From: PALSA-1444 sp964291045
GTDB taxonomy: Bacteria > Chlamydiota > Chlamydiia > Chlamydiales > Rhabdochlamydiaceae
NCBI RefSeq assembly: GCF_964291045.1
Contig: NZ_OZ197277.1
Coordinates: 744,001 to 808,000, forward strand
Direction of reading: 5' to 3'
Length of the DNA stretch: 64,000 nucleotides
The position numbers were made by a program, and so were the translations under genes. Numbering within the stretch: position 1 is the first letter of the stretch; each line of letters starts with the position of its first letter. This document shows positions 55,003 through 64,000 of this stretch, one piece after another. The notes under the pieces were generated by a model that saw only the letters and a program-made list of their open reading frames with translations, was not told the DNA's origin and made no database searches.

Positions 55003-55443
55003 TTAAGAGCGGATATTATTTTCCACTGAACGGAGTTGCTCAAGCGCTCTTTCATAGGTTTGAAGGATACTTCCTATTCCAGAAGTCCAAGTGGTATTTT
55101 CTTGAGCTTGCGCGTTAAATTTATGCATCTCCATATCATGAGAAATATCTTTTGGCTGAGCCCAAAATCCATTGATCATATTAGTGGTCGGTTGAATGGC
55201 TTCAGACGGAACAGCATAAGGAATCCATTCAGCTTTTTGTGCTAAAGAAGACATTCCTGCTGCAAGTGTAAAGATATCAATACCTGTTTTAACACGGGCA
55301 TGATGGATTTTTTGAGAATACACAGTTTGTGTATCTTTATTAATCTTTGATTGAAATTCCAAACTATTAACTTGAATTTTTCTTAAATCAAAGCAAATGT
55401 TAAGCAAGACTTTTTCAGCTCTTTGAATAGCAGACATAGGCAT
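55003..55443 (-). CDS. Type III-operon protein, 146 residues, unrecognised
   Basis: 146 residues, mostly helical with a middle stretch (DIFTLAAGMSSLAQKAEW) of moderate hydrophobicity and no signal peptide. It is the last gene of a leftward operon with an LcrH/SycD-type chaperone gene and two other helical proteins. Its size, composition and position are those of a secreted translocon or needle-associated protein, but I recognise no family. Terminator at 54955-54980 follows. Confidence 0.6.
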   Translation of the reverse strand: MPMSAIQRAEKVLLNICFDLRKIQVNSLEFQSKINKDTQTVYSQKIHHARVKTGIDIFTLAAGMSSLAQKAEWIPYAVPSEAIQPTTNMINGFWAQPKDISHDMEMHKFNAQAQENTTWTSGIGSILQTYERALEQLRSVENNIRS

Positions 55444-55456
55444 GGGTTCATTCCTC

Positions 55457-56293
55457 CTAAACTTTTTGGGCAGCCGTACTGTTTGCCTGGATCAGCGACA
55501 GTATCGGTTTTTTTAAATTTGTTTTAATAGATCTAGTTTGTTGAATCGATAGATCAAGTAGTGTTGTAAAGAGATCCACATGGTCTTGATGGTATTTAAT
55601 TTGACCTGCATTTTGAGCGATATGTATCTCTGATTGGCTTTTAATAGTCTTTAAGTAGTGATCTTTTAATGTCGCTACAGCGCTAAGTCCTGCAGGGACT
55701 TGCTTAAGCAAAGAAACTAATGTTTGATGAGAAGCGGGTATGGCCTCATGATGTCTTAAAGATAAAGAAGTGAGAAGAGTATTCGCTAAAAAGAAGACCA
55801 TCGGAGCCAAAGTTTTAAGGCGGTCTTGAGCTATACTATGATGTTGAGAAAGAGGTTCTAAGAGTCTATCCCATCCACCGAGCCTCTCAATGCAAAGATG
55901 GAGTGCATTAAGTCCGCCTACGGCAAGAAGAGTCCAAGCATTTTGTTGATTGGCTCTACCATGCGATAAGAGATAAGCGAGGCCTAAGTTACAAGCTGTT
56001 GCTGTGTAATTAGCAACAGTTGAAAGTGTTGACCACGACTCTTCTACAAGAGCGCATTCTGCTTTTTTCTGTAAAAGAGAGAATTCTTTTTGAGACAGTA
56101 TTTTCAGCTCTTGGTGCTCTCTTTCAATGGTATCGATAGAAACGTGAGAGACAGCTTCTAGCGTTTTATGAAAGGTTTGGTAATTTGAGATCAACCGAGG
56201 AATGAGGGGTTTTGAAGGCTCAAAGAGGTTTTTAGAAGGGGAAAGAGAGGGAATCAAAGAAGAGGAAATAGAGCTAACTTCAGGACTAGGCAT
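55457..56293 (-). CDS. Candidate type III translocator-like membrane protein
   Basis: 278 residues. A Ser/Pro-rich N-terminus (1-30) is followed by helical segments and three hydrophobic stretches (about 89-110, 118-136, 162-178), then an amphipathic helical C-terminus. Translocators (CopB/CopD, YopB/YopD) have this layout of N-terminal disorder, membrane hairpin and coiled C-terminus, and are encoded next to an LcrH/SycD chaperone, as here (start overlaps the chaperone end by 8 bp). It has no signal peptide. Sequence identity to a known translocator is not visible to me, so the call is by architecture and context. Confidence 0.5.
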   Translation of the reverse strand: MPSPEVSSISSSLIPSLSPSKNLFEPSKPLIPRLISNYQTFHKTLEAVSHVSIDTIEREHQELKILSQKEFSLLQKKAECALVEESWSTLSTVANYTATACNLGLAYLLSHGRANQQNAWTLLAVGGLNALHLCIERLGGWDRLLEPLSQHHSIAQDRLKTLAPMVFFLANTLLTSLSLRHHEAIPASHQTLVSLLKQVPAGLSAVATLKDHYLKTIKSQSEIHIAQNAGQIKYHQDHVDLFTTLLDLSIQQTRSIKTNLKKPILSLIQANSTAAQKV

Positions 56294-56696
56294 GATTGAG
56301 TACCTTTGTTAAAGAGTGAATTTGTTCTAATAAAAGCTCAGTACAAGGAAGAGAGAGAGCTTTTGTAAGCGTTTTTTGAGCTTCAGGAAAGTTATTTTGG
56401 GCTATGAAGCACTCTGCTGCATGAAAATGTGGATAAGGGTCAGAAGCATCAAGAAGCGCTGTCATTGCCCAAGATGTAAGGGAATCACTATATGCTTTTT
56501 GCATTTGTTGACACGCGGCAAGTCCTTGCCAACCCTCTTTTTGTAGAGGGTTTTGAGAAGAGAAGAGAAGAAAAAGGTCGTGAGCGTTTAAGTAGTTCCC
56601 TTTTTCATACTCTTGGACAGCCTGTGTGTACACCATTTGCTCTTGTTGCAACGTATTAGCCTCTTTGGTTGCGGGTAAATGTTTGATGAAGTCCAT
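56286..56696 (-). CDS. Type III secretion chaperone of the LcrH/SycD family
   Basis: 136 residues from ATG 56696; a longer frame to 56750 lies entirely within the upstream gene. Three TPRs: YTQAVQEYEKGNYLNAHDLF, then GWQGLAACQQMQKAYSDSLTSW, then DPYPHFHAAECFIAQNNFPEA. The last, with FHAAECxxxxNNxxEA, is the hallmark of class II chaperones for translocators. It should bind translocator proteins such as the 55457 product before secretion. Chlamydiaceae have two such genes beside copB/copD. It overlaps the upstream gene by 41 bp and the downstream one by 8 bp. Confidence 0.8.
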   Translation of the reverse strand: MDFIKHLPATKEANTLQQEQMVYTQAVQEYEKGNYLNAHDLFLLFSSQNPLQKEGWQGLAACQQMQKAYSDSLTSWAMTALLDASDPYPHFHAAECFIAQNNFPEAQKTLTKALSLPCTELLLEQIHSLTKVLNHA

Positions 56697-57219
56697 GGAG
56701 CATATCCAAACATTTACGTGCGATATGAAGAAGCTCGATACCCTCTTCAATCACCCTGTTAACGCTGCTTGAGCACTGCTGCACTTTTTGCATATGAAGC
56801 TGACTGTGACGGGTTAAACTGGATCTAATGCTTTCTGCTTCTTCACGTGTCCAAGATGTTTTTCCATTAAGAAGAGGAATGTCAGTCAGTTCATACATAG
56901 TTTGAACAAGGGCGTGATCATCTGCCATATTGACTGTTTTTACAAAATGATCTTTTGCAAGTTCTGTTTCAATTTTTGTTAAAAAGGTCGTGGTATGAGA
57001 GAGTTGTTGTTGAAGCGCTTCTAACTCATCGAGTTTAAGGTGTGCTTTATTTTGAGAGGCTGTTTCAACAAGAAGATAAGTTTGAGAAATCAGTTGTCCT
57101 AAATTCGCCTCTTTTAGTTCAACTTGATGTGAAAAATCAAGCTTTTCAGCAGGCAAAGACGGCTCTTGTAACACGGGCGCTTGGTGGATGTGATTTAGAA
57201 CTTCAGCCATAGATGTCAT
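56656..57219 (-). CDS. Type III-operon helical protein, 187 residues, unrecognised
   Basis: 187 residues, almost all helical, no membrane segment or signal peptide. It is rich in Gln/Glu/Lys with coiled-coil heptads (around DELEALQQQLSHTTTFLTKI). First gene of the four-gene leftward operon with the chaperone gene, so it is likely a type III structural, regulatory or secreted protein. No family recognised. Confidence 0.6.
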   Translation of the reverse strand: MTSMAEVLNHIHQAPVLQEPSLPAEKLDFSHQVELKEANLGQLISQTYLLVETASQNKAHLKLDELEALQQQLSHTTTFLTKIETELAKDHFVKTVNMADDHALVQTMYELTDIPLLNGKTSWTREEAESIRSSLTRHSQLHMQKVQQCSSSVNRVIEEGIELLHIARKCLDMLHGLHQTFTRNQRG

Positions 57220-57327
57220 CCTCTTGTTAAGGTTAGTACAACTATATCAAAAAGAGAGGGGATTTCAAATAAAAAAAGAAGGTGGATTATTTTTTTATTC
57301 AAACCCGCTTGATCCCTTAAAAATTCT

Positions 57328-60300
57328 CTAATAGGTCGCATTCCATTTAAGAGAAAATTTCCCTTGGTTGTTCTCTTGAGTTTCCGCTTCAAGCGCAAAT
57401 CCTGCTTTGAGAGCCACTTCTACTTTCACATGACTGCTTTCAGCTCCTTGGATTAAAGTTACAAGCACTCCTTCTGTAAGATATTTTCCAATTTGCACAA
57501 ACACTTGATTGGCATCATCTGAAGAGGTAAAAGAAAGCGCGTCAATCCCAAGCCCTTTTCGGATTGATTCTAAAACATTTGGGCCTGTATTTCCTGATAA
57601 AGTCACAATGGTATTAGCGAGCTGCAAAGCTTGAGGAGCAGAGAGCTCTGCAATGTCTTTATTAAATAAAATCCTTGCTAAAATAGAACTTGTCGGTAGA
57701 GAAGGGCTTGATTCAAAGATCAGCTGAGGACTTCTCAGAGGTCCTCTTAAATGCACAGTGACAGAAAGATCGGGTAGCTCAATATGACTTGTCATATTGA
57801 GAAAATGGAGGCTTTCTGAGAAGAGAAGCTCTCCATTTGTGATTTTAAATTTCTTGCCTGCGCAAGAGAAAGATCCTGTTTTTGTTTCAAGTTTTCCTCC
57901 CAAAACAATGGCTAAATTTTGACCAGAAAGATGCACTCTTCCTTCTAGTTCTGCATCTACGCCTCGTCCTGAAAGAAATAAATTGTGCTCAGAATATAGA
58001 TCTAGATCGTAGTGAATGGGGTAGGGTTTGGAATATTTGAGCTTTGCATGGTGGGATTTGGGCTGATTAATGAGGGTGATATCAAGTATGGGAAGCTCAA
58101 AAGGGAGTTGCTCAGGAATGGTAATATTTCCGTGTTTGAGCTTTAAATCGCCTTTAACGGTGGCTTTTTCAATATCCCCTTCAATGATAAAAGGGCCAGA
58201 GGCAGTTGTGGTTAACCAATCGAGCTTAATCAGACGGAATTTATCGACAGCCCCTTTAATGGAAAATGAAAAAAGCTCATTGAGATGAATAATACCTGTC
58301 ATTTGAGAAGAGCCTAGTTCTCCATCTGTTAGCGTGATCTCTTGGAGTGTAATTTTATGAGCTTCTGCTAACGCCTCAATATAGCTATTTTTAAGAGAAA
58401 TTCCAATAAAGTAGTTATCATAAAATCCTTCTTGAAGCGAGAGAGATCCATTTAAAATCGGTTGATTAAGTGTTCCGCTTAAGAGAAGACGTGAAGAGAG
58501 AAATCCGCCGATACGTTGAGAGCCTAGATTGATAAAATCAAAGAGTTGTTCAATATGTCCTTCTACAGTGCATTGACCTGTGAGGGGTTCATCTTGAGTT
58601 AAGGTAAAAGAGAGAGGATTTAAATTGAAGGCAAAAGGGAGTGTTGCAGAGCATTCACAAACTTGTTGATCCGTTGCCACAATATAGGAGTGAATTTGCA
58701 GGGTATTTTTAGAAAAATGAGCCTGAATATTTCCCTTTGTTTGAATTGGGGTTTCATTTCCAGCAGGATAGATATTTGCATGCTCTAAAAGACCGCTCAT
58801 GTGACCTTCAAGAGAAGAGGGATCACCTTCTAACTCGATATCAAAAGAGGAAAGGCCCGTTAAAGAATATCTGGGAGAAAGAAGGGTGAGAAAATCAAGG
58901 GGGAAATGTTCTGCTTTCATTTGAAAAAACGCTTTAGTCTTGTTAAAAGAAGAAGAGAGTAATAAAGACCCTTCATCAATTAAAAGATCAAGAACATCCA
59001 TTTTAAATTGCTCTTGAGTAAAATCTATTTTACATGGATTTTGAAGAACAAACTGTTTATCAAGAATCACGCCTTTAAATTCTTCACACTGCAGATGAAA
59101 TCTTGAGGGACTTTGTGATAAGAGCCCTTTAGAAAAGAGGTGAAAATCTCCCTTCCATTCACCTCCCATCTCAATAGTGTAATTTACATTCTCTTGATTC
59201 CATGTGATATGAGAGTCAAAAGAGTTTAAATAGAGCTGATAGGCGTAAGAAGGGCCAAATGAGAGATTTAAAACACCCCGGTATTCATTAGAAAAGTTAA
59301 AATGTGAAAAATCTAAATCGATACGGTCAGAAACAAACTCATTAAGTTTAAGCTGTTTTGCAACAACAACACCTTGCCATCCTTCTTCTTTCAGCTGTAA
59401 AGAGCCTCCAGCTTGTCCGCTTAAAGATTGATCAAAGAGGTGAGAAAAAATGGAGAGATCTCCAATTTGAAAAGAAGCTAATCCTTGAAGGAAGCTCTCT
59501 TTTTGTAAATCGTACACCATTTCTCCTGCAGCCCAGCTGTTTAAGCATTTGATGGAAGACCGGGTGAGTGAAAGAGAGACTAAAGGATCAAAGAAAACAG
59601 CTGTAGAAGCTTCAAATCCTAAAAGAGGGTGATCTCCTTTGATATCTAGAAGCCCGCTCCAGATAGAGGCTTCTTTATGTGCTATAAAAGAAAAGAGACT
59701 TTTATCAAAACGTACCTGATTGATCTGAAGATCAGGAGCTAAGAGTGTGCATTTCATCTCATGGTCATTGAGAAGAATAGACCCTTTGGCTCCGCCTTCA
59801 AGAGAGGGAGTGATCAAAGAGAGTTTATGAAAAGAAACATCTGCTTCAATCTCACTTAAAATAGAGCTGGGGCTAAGCTGTGCATGCCCTTTCACATCAA
59901 GGAGAGGACTCTCAAGAGTAAAGGAGAGAAGATTTAAAGAAGCGAGATCTTGGAGGGCAAAATGTGAGGAGAGTGTAAGAGGCAGTGTCTCTTGCACCAT
60001 GCCTGGATGATCAAACTGTGTCACATGAGCTGTAAACGTTCCTGAAAGTTGAGACTCTTTTTCTAAAGAGGGTGTAGAGCTCATCAGATGCATAAATGCA
60101 TCCCAAGACCCTTCCACGTGAGATTTCCACTCTCCTGCCATTTGATAAGGCACGGTGTAAAAAGGGGAGAGCGCCTCTGAAGAGCGCATCTCTAATTTGC
60201 AATGGGCAAAAAAGTGATTGAGCTGAGGGAGTCCCTCAAGAGATATTTTTAAGTTCGACTCGAAAGACTCCAGGGAAAAAGCAAGAGATAACCGTTCATT

Positions 60301-60789
60301 TTTCACCCATTTACCGTGGCCTCTTAAGCTGTAGCTATTTTTTTCCTGGGTGACTTGGTTGAGGACATTGATTTGTTCAATATTGAAGTGACGGATAGAG
60401 AAAGAGTGGTCTAAGTAAGATTGATAAGAAGAGGAAGAGTTTAATGCATGCGGAGAATAAGTAAAATGGATGTGATGAGCATAGAGAGTATCAATTTTGA
60501 TTTCTCCTTTCAAAAGAGGAAGTAATGCGATACTGAGTTCAACCTGATCCATATCTGCTTTCTCTTCTTCAGGAAAAATCAATTGAACATGATGGAATTT
60601 CCAGCTAAGGGGGAGTTTGCCTTCCATATCTTGAATCGATAATTGCATTCCCATTTGGGAAGCATAAGAGCGTAATACCTCAATCACCTGACCTTTCATC
60701 CAAGAGCTTTGAAGAAGCATTAAGAGACTTCCCATAGCAATGAGAGAGCAAGAAAGAAAAAGGAGGAAGAATCTAGGTATTTTTTTCAT
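57328..60789 (-). CDS. tamB: Translocation and assembly module TamB
   Basis: 1153 residues. An N-terminal membrane anchor (about 7-27) is followed by a long beta-helical repeat region and a C-terminal TamB (DUF490) domain with blocks like KLETKTGSFSCAGKKFKITNGELLFSE and ILARILFNKDIAELSAPQALQLA. TamB spans the periplasm and with TamA helps insert outer-membrane proteins and move lipids. The start abuts the tamA stop, giving a tamA-tamB operon. Confidence 0.87.
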   Translation of the reverse strand: MKKIPRFFLLFLSCSLIAMGSLLMLLQSSWMKGQVIEVLRSYASQMGMQLSIQDMEGKLPLSWKFHHVQLIFPEEEKADMDQVELSIALLPLLKGEIKIDTLYAHHIHFTYSPHALNSSSSYQSYLDHSFSIRHFNIEQINVLNQVTQEKNSYSLRGHGKWVKNERLSLAFSLESFESNLKISLEGLPQLNHFFAHCKLEMRSSEALSPFYTVPYQMAGEWKSHVEGSWDAFMHLMSSTPSLEKESQLSGTFTAHVTQFDHPGMVQETLPLTLSSHFALQDLASLNLLSFTLESPLLDVKGHAQLSPSSILSEIEADVSFHKLSLITPSLEGGAKGSILLNDHEMKCTLLAPDLQINQVRFDKSLFSFIAHKEASIWSGLLDIKGDHPLLGFEASTAVFFDPLVSLSLTRSSIKCLNSWAAGEMVYDLQKESFLQGLASFQIGDLSIFSHLFDQSLSGQAGGSLQLKEEGWQGVVVAKQLKLNEFVSDRIDLDFSHFNFSNEYRGVLNLSFGPSYAYQLYLNSFDSHITWNQENVNYTIEMGGEWKGDFHLFSKGLLSQSPSRFHLQCEEFKGVILDKQFVLQNPCKIDFTQEQFKMDVLDLLIDEGSLLLSSSFNKTKAFFQMKAEHFPLDFLTLLSPRYSLTGLSSFDIELEGDPSSLEGHMSGLLEHANIYPAGNETPIQTKGNIQAHFSKNTLQIHSYIVATDQQVCECSATLPFAFNLNPLSFTLTQDEPLTGQCTVEGHIEQLFDFINLGSQRIGGFLSSRLLLSGTLNQPILNGSLSLQEGFYDNYFIGISLKNSYIEALAEAHKITLQEITLTDGELGSSQMTGIIHLNELFSFSIKGAVDKFRLIKLDWLTTTASGPFIIEGDIEKATVKGDLKLKHGNITIPEQLPFELPILDITLINQPKSHHAKLKYSKPYPIHYDLDLYSEHNLFLSGRGVDAELEGRVHLSGQNLAIVLGGKLETKTGSFSCAGKKFKITNGELLFSESLHFLNMTSHIELPDLSVTVHLRGPLRSPQLIFESSPSLPTSSILARILFNKDIAELSAPQALQLANTIVTLSGNTGPNVLESIRKGLGIDALSFTSSDDANQVFVQIGKYLTEGVLVTLIQGAESSHVKVEVALKAGFALEAETQENNQGKFSLKWNATY

Positions 60790-62543
60790 TAAAATGTTTG
60801 TCCTATGCTAACAAGAAGGCGGTACTTTGCATCAATTTCAGGTCTAGGATTAAGAGGAAATGCCATGTCACACCGAATAGGCCCTAGGAAGGTGAAATAC
60901 CGTATTCCAATACCAGCTGATTGATACCATTTTTGATTCCATTTAGGAATAGAAGAGAGCTCAACAGTGCCGATGTCAAAAAAAGGGACAAGGCCAATAG
61001 ATGAGGTGAGGCGAAACCGGCTTTCAAAGGTGTAAAAGAGCCCAAATCTTCCTCCAATCGGTTGAAGACCTTGTAACGGGCTCACTGTTTTAAATCGGTA
61101 TCCTCTTAAGTCATCATCAGAGCCGCCAAAAACCCGTTTAGGAACAGGCACAGAGCTTAAATTAGGACTTAAAATGGTCATACACATCAGTTGCTGAGCT
61201 AACACAACAGAGTTATTTTGCGTGAGGGGAGTATAGCTTGCATAAGTTAAGGAGTTATACAGATAATACCTGCTTAAACTAGAAAAGTTTGCAGAGGGGA
61301 TAACTTTGAGCTCAAGTGTATGTCCTTGAGTGGGATCTAACAGATGATTCGCTGAGCTTTTACGAAAATATAAAGGAGCTTCTGCAAGAGTAAATGTTCC
61401 ATTAGCCACAGAATTAGAGACTAAAAGCCTCTCTAACTTAAGACCTGCTGACACTTGATAGCTCGTTCCAATACGCCGCTCTACACGCTCAGTGAGATGA
61501 TAAGAGTGTTGATGATACGCAATAATCGATTCTTGCTGAGCTTGCGCTTCAATGACACAGTCTTGATCTACTTTCCAAAAATCGGGGATGAAAAATGTCG
61601 CAGTTCCTGTATGGGTTCTTGATGTGACGTCTCCTTTTAACGAGAGCGTTCTTCCTAAATCTCCAATATTGCGATTTTCCCACCCAAAGGTAAGACCTGG
61701 TCCAAAAAATGTTTGGTAGCTGACCCCGACATTGATGCTTTTATGTTTCGTTTCAATGGCTTCAATACGGAGGGGAAGCTCACCTTTTTCACTTACAATC
61801 GGTTCATGTGTAATGATAACAGAGCTAAAAAGACCTGTATCAAGAAGGTTTTTTTGTGTCTCTTCGACAAGCCTTGTATCGTAAATTTCTCCTCTATCCC
61901 AAGCAATTTTATTTTCAAAAAGCCGTTTTTTCACCCCATAGGCGCCTGTTATTTTGACAGGGCCAAAATAACAGGCATATCCTGGGTCAACACTTAAATG
62001 AATAGAAACGGTTTTTAAGAGATAATCAGCTGTCACTTTGCGCTCTATCAAAGAAGCAAGAGGGTAGCCATGCTGGCTTAAATGCGTGAGAAACTTTTGC
62101 TCAGCTTCTATGATTTGAAACGTATTGGCTGGGGCATTAAGAAACTGTTTTAAGTACCTTGTTTGTAAAAGTAAGGGGGCATCTTTGGGTTCATCGAGCG
62201 ATGAGGTGATTTCAAAAGCTTGAATCGTATACACAGGTCCTGGATGGATCATGACAAAAACATCTGCCTCTTCACTCTCTTTAACAACCTCAATTGAAGC
62301 TGTTGCATCGTAATAGCCATAGATATGTAAAACTTTGAGAATATCGGGAATATCGGATTCTGCTCTATATCTTAGCGCATTGACAGAGACAGGTTTTTTT
62401 TCTTTAAGCGTAATCAGAGATGAGCTTTTCTTAATCGTTTTAAGCGCTTCTGAATCATTGATTCCTATAAAGTGCACATGATAGTCCATAGAAGCTACAC
62501 ACAGTAAAGAAGGGAGCAAGAATCCAAGAACTTTATAAATCAT
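60789..62543 (-). CDS. tamA: Omp85-family outer-membrane protein TamA
   Basis: 584 residues from ATG 62543; the longer frame to 62633 starts with TTG. A signal peptide (about 1-18), POTRA-type domains (to about 260) and a 16-strand beta-barrel. Omp85 hallmarks are the RGY of GGSDDDLRGYRF near 450 and a C-terminal strand ending in a Phe. Its partner is the following tamB. BamA would be longer with five POTRAs, so TamA fits better. Confidence 0.87.
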   Translation of the reverse strand: MIYKVLGFLLPSLLCVASMDYHVHFIGINDSEALKTIKKSSSLITLKEKKPVSVNALRYRAESDIPDILKVLHIYGYYDATASIEVVKESEEADVFVMIHPGPVYTIQAFEITSSLDEPKDAPLLLQTRYLKQFLNAPANTFQIIEAEQKFLTHLSQHGYPLASLIERKVTADYLLKTVSIHLSVDPGYACYFGPVKITGAYGVKKRLFENKIAWDRGEIYDTRLVEETQKNLLDTGLFSSVIITHEPIVSEKGELPLRIEAIETKHKSINVGVSYQTFFGPGLTFGWENRNIGDLGRTLSLKGDVTSRTHTGTATFFIPDFWKVDQDCVIEAQAQQESIIAYHQHSYHLTERVERRIGTSYQVSAGLKLERLLVSNSVANGTFTLAEAPLYFRKSSANHLLDPTQGHTLELKVIPSANFSSLSRYYLYNSLTYASYTPLTQNNSVVLAQQLMCMTILSPNLSSVPVPKRVFGGSDDDLRGYRFKTVSPLQGLQPIGGRFGLFYTFESRFRLTSSIGLVPFFDIGTVELSSIPKWNQKWYQSAGIGIRYFTFLGPIRCDMAFPLNPRPEIDAKYRLLVSIGQTF

Positions 62544-62769
62544 GTCTATTATTGTGCAAAAATAGACGGCTTTAATCAAAAGAATTTCATGTAAATCAGA
62601 ACAAAAGCGTGTTTTAAGGAAAATGAAAGCCAAAGAGAGGCGGTTAGCTTCTCTAGAGATTTTTTAAGAAAAGGGTAAATTATAAATCCCTTCAACGCTT
62701 AAATGTGGACGAACAAATAGGAAATCTTCCATAATTAAGGCATTATTATTTTTTTCGAAAAAGGGAACT

Positions 62770-63351
62770 ATGTCATTATCATTTAAGGTAGATTGGTCTA
62801 AAGAATTTTGCATTCGATTTGCATATAAAAAAGAAAATGAAAAAAAAGAATTCGAATTGAACAAAGGCTCTTTAGAGAGTGTTGTTAATTTAATTGCTTC
62901 TAAGACGTTAAATCCTATGGTTAGTTATGTGACACGTAATGTCTATGAAAAAACACAAAGCGCGCCTTTAGCAAGAACAGTACACTACGATACAAAAGTA
63001 TGGATCTATAACCTCGCAACAGTTATGGCTGTTTATCAAACTGCAAAAACGATTTTTTCTCAGTACCGTCTTTTTTCTTTTGTGATGGCACTTATTGCTG
63101 TTGGAGTAAGATCTGCTGTTTCAAAAACAATGGATATTGACTCTTCTGAACAAGAGTCTCTTGTCGGAGCCTCTCTTGAAGAAAATTTTAAAAATTCAAC
63201 TATCACTCAAGAACAACTGACTCAAACAATCCTGAGCTCTGTGATGAATGAACAGCCTAAAACTTGGGAAAAAGACATCTTTGTGATTAAAGGTCACCCT
63301 ATTTTTAAACGCCCTGTTTTTTTACCCTATTCTGAAAAAACAGCTATTTAG
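62770..63351 (+). CDS. Unrecognised protein with a central hydrophobic region
   Basis: 193 residues. Residues about 77-118 (IYNLATVMAVYQTAKTIF and FSFVMALIAVGVRSAV) form a bilobed hydrophobic region like that of inclusion-membrane proteins, flanked by charged ends. No signal peptide. AAAGGG precedes the ATG at good spacing. A frame on the other strand (62664-62864) overlaps its start and looks spurious. No family recognised. Confidence 0.6.
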   Translation: MSLSFKVDWSKEFCIRFAYKKENEKKEFELNKGSLESVVNLIASKTLNPMVSYVTRNVYEKTQSAPLARTVHYDTKVWIYNLATVMAVYQTAKTIFSQYRLFSFVMALIAVGVRSAVSKTMDIDSSEQESLVGASLEENFKNSTITQEQLTQTILSSVMNEQPKTWEKDIFVIKGHPIFKRPVFLPYSEKTAI

Positions 63352-63359
63352 AGATCCTT

Positions 63360-63390
63360 AAATGAGGTGTTAATCCTTAACACCTCATTT
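63360..63390. terminator. Terminator between convergent genes
   Basis: AAATGAGGTGTTAA / TTAACACCTCATTT, perfect 14-bp stem with loop TCC, starting nine bases after the stop of the plus-strand gene and ending 24 bp before the stop of the minus-strand gene. Short T-runs on both sides; likely bidirectional. Confidence 0.75.
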
Positions 63391-63414
63391 TAAAAAGCAA
63401 CTGAAGCAAGAATA

Positions 63415-64000
63415 TTAAGCTAATTTCACCCTCTTTTTAAGAGGTTGCCATTCGTTATTTGTTTGGTGCATTGTTTGTAAAATCGTCAGCATTCTTGAAA
63501 ATGTGTGTTTGATTTTCTGAGCCGTTAAAGGATTGGATTCCTCTTCAAGAATCGATTCCATTACAGCAGCTGAAACCACATGAGCTGCAAAAAAACCTTC
63601 CTTATATTTTTTAACAGGATCAAAAGCCTCTTCTATCCGAAGAAGAGAGCGAAACACTTCATAATTTTTTTCATCTGTATCACTCCAACATCTGATATCA
63701 GCAAGAGACCTTCCTTGAAGGGCTTGTAATTTGGAGTTCATAATCGTATAAGCTACAACTTCAGCTGAACGCTTCATCTCTTGAATGGATATAGAAGTGT
63801 ATTTCATCGTCATAGAATGGATATTAGGGGCATTCTTTGCTTCTTTTAATGTTTGAGGAATCTGCTTTTTAAGGAGAAATTCTGTAAATTTTTCTTTGTG
63901 ATGGCTGTCATTCAAAAGAGAGTGAGCTGACTGAAAGGCGGTATAATAAAAGGGGAGTCTCAAGTTGATGCGTTGCTGCGCACAAAATTCTTTGAAATAG
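63415..64000 (-). CDS. Unrecognised protein, N-terminus beyond the window
   Basis: At least 194 codons. The frame stays open to the right edge (upstream residues include YFKEFCAQQRINLRLP), so the TTG at 63963 is probably not the start. The visible part is helical and charged with a basic C-terminus (PLKKRVKLA), no membrane segment. I recognise no family. It converges with the 62770 gene. Confidence 0.6.
   Translation of the reverse strand, partial: YFKEFCAQQRINLRLPFYYTAFQSAHSLLNDSHHKEKFTEFLLKKQIPQTLKEAKNAPNIHSMTMKYTSISIQEMKRSAEVVAYTIMNSKLQALQGRSLADIRCWSDTDEKNYEVFRSLLRIEEAFDPVKKYKEGFFAAHVVSAAVMESILEEESNPLTAQKIKHTFSRMLTILQTMHQTNNEWQPLKKRVKLA

Noticed and set aside
57216..57398. 60-codon frame between tamB and the type III operon
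   Set aside because: It overlaps the end of tamB in another frame and has no ribosome site.
62664..62864. 66-codon minus-strand frame
   Set aside because: It overlaps the start of the 62770 gene and shows no coding character.

Overview
The window looks like a chromosomal segment of an environmental, chlamydia-like bacterium (phylum Chlamydiae, Parachlamydiales; Simkania- or Rhabdochlamydia-like is plausible but not proven). The clues are a dciA-like/gyrB/gyrA/tmk/holB block, a nucleotide-transporter (Tlc/NTT) homologue, an LcrH/SycD type III chaperone operon, an Inc-like protein, and large repeat proteins that look like host-directed effectors. I could identify no tRNA, rRNA or CRISPR array.

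Layout. 1-3.8 kb: an amino-acid permease cut by the window edge, a glyoxylate/hydroxypyruvate reductase-like dehydrogenase, a phosphodiesterase-type hydrolase and a 32-residue lysine-rich microprotein. 4.1-11.3 kb: a tightly coupled minus-strand operon menG-menF-menD-menB-menA-menC-menE for menaquinone by the o-succinylbenzoate route, without menH. It is preceded by an NTT-family transporter and typA. 15-17.2 kb: a TPR protein. 17.2-20 kb: a MITE-like element, mgtE and an exported kinase-like protein. 20.3-27 kb: the replication block dciA-like, gyrB, gyrA, tmk, holB. 27-34 kb: an accessory island holding a 1864-residue leucine-rich-repeat protein with a C-terminal NEL (IpaH/SspH-type) E3 ubiquitin ligase domain. 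Dead IS66 and IS481 transposase remnants and a 182-bp MITE with target-site duplication flank it. 34.2-39.1 kb: a TPR protein, then nadK, xseB, xseA and, divergently, tpiA, secG, def.

39.4-44.1 kb: a 1066-residue protein with twelve 41-residue TPR-like repeats, and an Inc-like membrane LRR protein. 44.2-48.8 kb: cydAB, an exported beta-rich protein and a Pit phosphate transporter. 49-51.9 kb: a second LRR-NEL ligase gene broken by a 22-bp deletion inside one repeat. 52-54.9 kb: an mlaE-mlaF-mlaD lipid transport operon. 55-57.2 kb: a type III translocator/chaperone-like operon. 57.3-62.5 kb: tamA-tamB. The window ends with two unrecognised genes, the last cut by the edge.

Together the housekeeping genes suggest a menaquinone-based, low-oxygen-capable respiratory chain ending in cytochrome bd. 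The accessory genes (two LRR-NEL ligases, three TPR proteins sharing one unusual repeat, an Inc-like LRR protein, type III translocator candidates, an exported kinase-like protein) are what an intracellular bacterium would use on a eukaryotic host. The most notable finding is the pair of NEL ligases with arrays of 21-residue LRRs.
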